17,159 bases of DNA, from assembly GCA_002431915.1 (NCBI GenBank), contig DJEP01000047.1, positions 577 through 17,735 of the forward strand, read 5' to 3'. Below, piece by piece: positions 15,201-17,159 of this stretch (position 1 is the first letter of the stretch; each line of letters starts with the position of its first letter). This DNA is from Lachnospiraceae bacterium UBA5895. Its GTDB lineage: Bacteria > Bacillota > Clostridia > Lachnospirales > Lachnospiraceae. The notes beneath the pieces are model-generated. The model worked only from the letters and a program-made list of their open reading frames with translations. It was not told the origin of the DNA and made no database searches. Made by a program: the position numbers and the translations under genes.

Positions 15201-16857
15201 CACGGAGGTCAATCCCTTAAGCCCTCATTATTATTGCAGTAAGTGCCATTATGTGGATTTCGACAGTGATGAGGTCAAAGCTTATGCCGGTAAGGCGGGA
15301 ATCGATATGCCGGACAAGGTCTGCCCGGTGTGCGGAGAGAAGCTTCACAAGGACGGATTCGATATTCCTTTTGAGACATTTCTGGGATTCAAGGGAGATA
15401 AGGAGCCGGATATCGACCTGAACTTCTCCGGTGAGTACCAGTCCAAGGCGCATAAATACACGGAGGTTATCTTCGGCGCGGGTCAGACTTTCCGTGCCGG
15501 AACCATTGCAACCCTGGCGGATAAGACTGCCTTCGGTTATGTGAAGAATTATTTTGAAGAGCGTGGTATTCATAAGCGGACCAGCGAGATCGACCGTATC
15601 GCCTCGGGATGTACCGGTGTACGACGCAGTACCGGTCAGCACCCGGGCGGAATTGTCGTATTGCCCCTGGGGCAGGATATCAACTCCTTTACCCCGGTGC
15701 AGCATCCTGCAAATGATATGACTACGGATACCATAACGACACACTTTGATTACCATTCCATCGACCACAACCTGTTGAAGCTGGATATTCTGGGACACGA
15801 TGATCCTACCATGATCCGTATGCTGCAGGATCTGACGGGGAGAGATCCTCTGACGATCCCCCTGGATGGGCAGGATGTTATGAGTCTGTTCCAGAACACG
15901 GATGCGCTGGGCATCACCCCGGAGCAGATCGGTGGAACGAAGTTAGGAGCGTTAGGTATTCCGGAGTTCGGTACGGACTTCGCCATGCAGATGGTTATCG
16001 ATGCCAAGCCAAAGGCATTTTCCGATCTGGTGCGTATCTCAGGTCTGTCCCACGGTACCAACGTATGGCTGGGCAATGCACAGGATCTGATCATGAGCGG
16101 CGTGGCGACCATTTCCACCGCCATCTGTACCCGTGACGATATCATGCTGTATCTGATCCAGATGGGCGTGGAGTCGGAGAAGTCCTTTAAGATCATGGAG
16201 GCAGTCCGTAAAGGCATGGTGGCGAAGGGCAGATGTGCCATGTGGGAAGAGTGGAAGGAAGATATGCTGGCGCACAATGTACCCCAGTGGTATATCGAAT
16301 CCTGCCAGAAGATCGAGTACATGTTCCCGAAAGCCCATGCGGCGGCGTACGTTATGATGGCATGGCGTATTGCTTACTGTAAGATCCATTATCCCTTAGC
16401 TTACTACGGAGCGTTTTTCAGTATCCGTGCCAAGGCATTCTCCTATGAGATCATGTGTCAGGGGCAGAAGCACTTAGAGAGTATTATGGCGGATTATAAA
16501 AAGCGGCAGGATACGCTTTCTAATAAGGAAAAAGATGCCATGGGCGATATGCGTATCGTGCAGGAGATGTATGCGAGAGGCTTCGAGTTCGAGCCTGTTG
16601 ACATCTTCCGGGCGCAGTCCAGATCCTTCCAGATTGTGGACGGAAAATTAATGCCTTCCTTAAACAGTATTGACGGACTGGGAGAGAAGGCGGCGGATGC
16701 GATCGTGGAAGCCGCCAAGGACGGTCCGTTCCTCTCCAAGGATGATTTCCGCCAGAGAACTAAGGTTTCCAAGACGATAATTGACCTTATGGATTCGTTA
16801 GGATTATTAGGAGACCTGCCGGAGTCGAACCAGATCAGTATCTTTGACTTGGTGTAA
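12256..16857 (+). CDS. polC: DNA polymerase III PolC-type, replicative polymerase with 3'-5' exonuclease
   Basis: PolC is the main chromosomal replicase of low-GC Gram-positives. Residues 1-190 form the N-terminal region linked to clamp-loader contacts. A low-complexity linker (about 191-275) contains RGEFK-like repeats. An OB fold spans about 296-385. The PHP domain starts at ELHCHTKMSDMDG (399-411) with AITDHG (431-436) and is interrupted by the DEDDh exonuclease (D507 and E509 in DIETTG, D592 in HNASFD, H645 and D650 in HHRAVDDA). A four-cysteine zinc motif (C994, C997, C1023, C1026) precedes the palm aspartates D1052/D1054 in PDIDLNFSG and D1177 in KLDILG. The last residues carry QISIF (1526-1530), a beta-clamp-binding motif. 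At 1533 residues it is about 90 longer than Bacillus PolC, largely from the linker. It starts 4 bp after ispG; GGAG within the ispG end is its ribosome site. Confidence 0.97.
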   Translation: MSKPFFEVFPNLQLNTDIHDLMGQTEVERVSATKRRDFLRVYLKSTRLIQKADIWIAEQEIKKQLFPDANLTVKIYEKFELSSQYNPEKLMDIYKESVLEEFREYSHIQYNALKTAKIEYPSENEMLVTMEDTVLNRSMEGEILEILQKILVERCGFSVKIHAAYVEKETGRFKEEEEAKIRLKVDAIYSRTRGRKEEGADSTAPAQTVEQENFQSQEAKKSDNPEKAKSEPAGGVTKSFQGGSRGEFKRGEFKKGEFRRGGSFEKGALKRSDNPDVIYGKDFEDEAMKIEELIGEMGEVTIRGKVLSVDTRDIKNEKTIIIFNMSDFTDTMTIKMFVRTEQVKEVTGDIKPGAFLKVKGMCMMDKFDHELAIGSVAGIKKIPDFTNTRMDTSARKRVELHCHTKMSDMDGVSEAKDIVKRAYKWGHRAIAITDHGVVQSFTDANHVWDDLWKAEKGKRKEAGDENPDKQDFFKIIYGVEAYLVDDLKEIVTNDKGQSLHEDYVVFDIETTGFSPVNNRIIEIGAVKVSGGEIVDRFSTFVNPDVPIPFEIEKLTSIRDEDVMDSPQIDVILPQFLQFCEGCIMVAHNASFDMSFIMENCRRLGYPQEFTYVDTVGISRVLLKNQSKHTLDAVAKTLGISLENHHRAVDDAECTAHIFVKFIKMLEEQDIHNLTEVNALGASSVDAVKKMPSYHAIILAKNDLGRINLYRLVSQSHLTYFNKHPRIPKSLVMKYREGLILGSACEAGELYRALLDGQSDAQIARLVKFYDYLEIQPCGNNKFMIASERVRNVNSIEDIQNINRKIVELGEQFHKPIVATCDVHFLDPEGEIYRRIIMAGRGFDDADDQAPLYLHTTEEMLEEFSYLGSDKAEEIVITNTNMIADMIETIAPVRPDKCPPVIPDSDKTLTEICYNRAHEIYGPDLPRIVEARLEKELNSIIKNGFAVMYIIAQKLVWKSVEDGYLVGSRGSVGSSFVATMAGITEVNPLSPHYYCSKCHYVDFDSDEVKAYAGKAGIDMPDKVCPVCGEKLHKDGFDIPFETFLGFKGDKEPDIDLNFSGEYQSKAHKYTEVIFGAGQTFRAGTIATLADKTAFGYVKNYFEERGIHKRTSEIDRIASGCTGVRRSTGQHPGGIVVLPLGQDINSFTPVQHPANDMTTDTITTHFDYHSIDHNLLKLDILGHDDPTMIRMLQDLTGRDPLTIPLDGQDVMSLFQNTDALGITPEQIGGTKLGALGIPEFGTDFAMQMVIDAKPKAFSDLVRISGLSHGTNVWLGNAQDLIMSGVATISTAICTRDDIMLYLIQMGVESEKSFKIMEAVRKGMVAKGRCAMWEEWKEDMLAHNVPQWYIESCQKIEYMFPKAHAAAYVMMAWRIAYCKIHYPLAYYGAFFSIRAKAFSYEIMCQGQKHLESIMADYKKRQDTLSNKEKDAMGDMRIVQEMYARGFEFEPVDIFRAQSRSFQIVDGKLMPSLNSIDGLGEKAADAIVEAAKDGPFLSKDDFRQRTKVSKTIIDLMDSLGLLGDLPESNQISIFDLV
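12988..13035 (+). repeat. Short peptide repeat (RGEFK-type) in the PolC linker
   Basis: Residues 245-259 of PolC read RGEFK, RGEFK, KGEFR, and then RGGSF begins. The three full units use different synonymous codons (GGC/GGA, GAA/GAG, TTC/TTT), so the peptide is kept while the DNA has drifted. The unit is charged with one aromatic residue, suggesting a flexible, possibly nucleic-acid-binding linker. A run of seven G (13034-13040) follows at the end of the repeat. Confidence 0.6.
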
Positions 16858-16866
16858 CAGATTAGC

Positions 16867-17054
16867 CATAGAATGACGGAACCGGCGACTGGGTGCTCGC
16901 ACACGAAGCGCCGGTTCTGCCGTCCTATGAGCGGAGCGCCAAATCCATGAAGCAAAAGATGAGCCGCGTTAGCGGCGCCGGCTGCGCAGCAGACGCTTTT
17001 GCAAATGGTTTGGGTGCTGAGATGTTGCTCCGGTCAGACGCTTTTATGAATTGA
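16867..17054. repeat. GC-rich self-complementary intergenic block after polC
   Basis: Two large imperfect inverted repeats lie side by side. The first pairs CATAG, GACGG and AACCGGCG (16867-16887) with CGCCGGTT, CCGTC and CTATG (16909-16929). The second pairs CCAAA, CCAT and GCAAAAG (16939-16958) with CTTTTGC, ATGG and TTTGG (16996-17013), enclosing the hairpin GCCGC-GTTA-GCGGC (16963-16976) and the palindrome GCTGCGCAGC (16981-16990). GAGCGGAGC (16929-16937) may close the second from outside by pairing with GCTCCGGTC (17027-17035, 8 of 9). An 11-bp direct repeat, CAGACGCTTTT, occurs at 16990-17000 and 17035-17045. This resembles a mobile or dispersed palindromic element, or a structured RNA; I cannot tell which. 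No T-run follows the hairpins, so it is not a standard terminator. Two mini-ORFs inside lack ribosome sites. Confidence 0.5.
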
Positions 17055-17070
17055 CTGGTTTGAGCTGCTC

Positions 17071-17118
17071 AAAAAAATTAAAAAACCTCTTGCATTTTTT
17101 TGACAACTCGATTATACT
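17071..17118 (+). promoter_or_regulatory. Strong tRNA promoter with UP-element-like A-tract
   Basis: AAAAAAATTAAAAAA (17071-17085) sits directly upstream of -35 TTGCAT (17090-17095); a 17-base spacer leads to -10 TATACT (17113-17118). The A-tract falls at about -55 to -41, where UP elements bind the RNA polymerase alpha subunit. Transcription would begin near 17125, about 13 bases before the tRNA. A TTGACA at 17100-17105 is closer to consensus but has no -10 at a workable distance. Confidence 0.65.
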
Positions 17119-17137
17119 ATGCAAGTACTGTTTTTGT

Positions 17138-17159
17138 GGCTGATTGGTCAAGCGGTTAA
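17138..17159 (+). tRNA. tRNA, probably tRNA-Glu, 5' part only
   Basis: The last 22 bases, starting GGCTGATTGG and ending GCGGTTAA, match the acceptor strand, D-stem (GTC) and D-loop of a tRNA, and closely resemble Firmicute tRNA-Glu. The anticodon lies beyond the window, so the amino acid identity is an inference from the 5' arm. A strong promoter stands just upstream, and a tRNA cluster may continue. Confidence 0.65.

Noticed and set aside
17059..17073. TTTGAGC-T-GCTCAAA near-palindrome as a terminator
   Set aside because: The stem leads into an A-run on the + strand, and on the - strand the T-run comes before the stem, so it does not fit an intrinsic terminator in either direction.
17100..17105. 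TTGACA as the -35 of the tRNA promoter
   Set aside because: It is only 7 bases from TATACT, and no other -10 lies 16-18 bases downstream. TTGCAT at 17090 has the correct 17-base spacing.

Overview
The window looks like chromosome from a spore-forming, Gram-positive anaerobe of the Clostridia, most likely Lachnospiraceae. Three things point there: a germination protease, SpoIIP and a SigK-type sigma factor; a Gram-positive PolC replicase; and sigma-A-like promoters with strong GGAGG-type ribosome binding sites. All genes run on the + strand. I see no transposase, phage gene, CRISPR array or rRNA, so this is mainly core chromosome. I cannot name the species.

Layout. (1) 41-2160: sporulation genes gpr and spoIIP. 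(2) 2184-5248: a housekeeping pair, lepA and hemW, behind its own extended -10 promoter. (3) 5249-5964: sigK, started by TTG, with no pro-sequence and no interruption, behind a sigma-E-like -10 box framed by an 8-bp inverted repeat. (4) 5972-8178: a sigma-A-type promoter, a degenerate HD-GYP-like protein and a PilT-type retraction ATPase, spaced as an operon. (5) 8179-8389: an AT-rich 211-bp gap with small hairpins and a candidate promoter. (6) 8390-11125: comM and dprA, DNA-processing genes linked to transformation. (7) 11111-16857: ispG (isoprenoid synthesis) and polC (replicative polymerase), with a promoter that starts inside the end of dprA. (8) 16858-17137: a GC-rich, densely self-complementary intergenic block, then an UP-element-like A-tract and tRNA promoter. 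(9) 17138-17159: the 5' end of a tRNA, probably tRNA-Glu, cut by the window edge.

How the genes fit together. GPR degrades the small acid-soluble proteins that coat spore DNA. SpoIIP cuts septal peptidoglycan to drive engulfment. SigK runs late mother-cell transcription. PilT, ComM and DprA match three steps of natural transformation (pilus retraction, branch migration, RecA loading), but no pilin, ComEC or ComEA is present here, so competence is an inference.

No new enzymatic system stands out. The parts most worth a second look are the HD-GYP-like protein that has lost most metal ligands and sits 12 bp before pilT, the sigK control region, and the self-complementary block after polC with its two overlapping mini-ORFs. 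I found no convincing intrinsic terminator (hairpin followed directly by a T-run) anywhere in the window.
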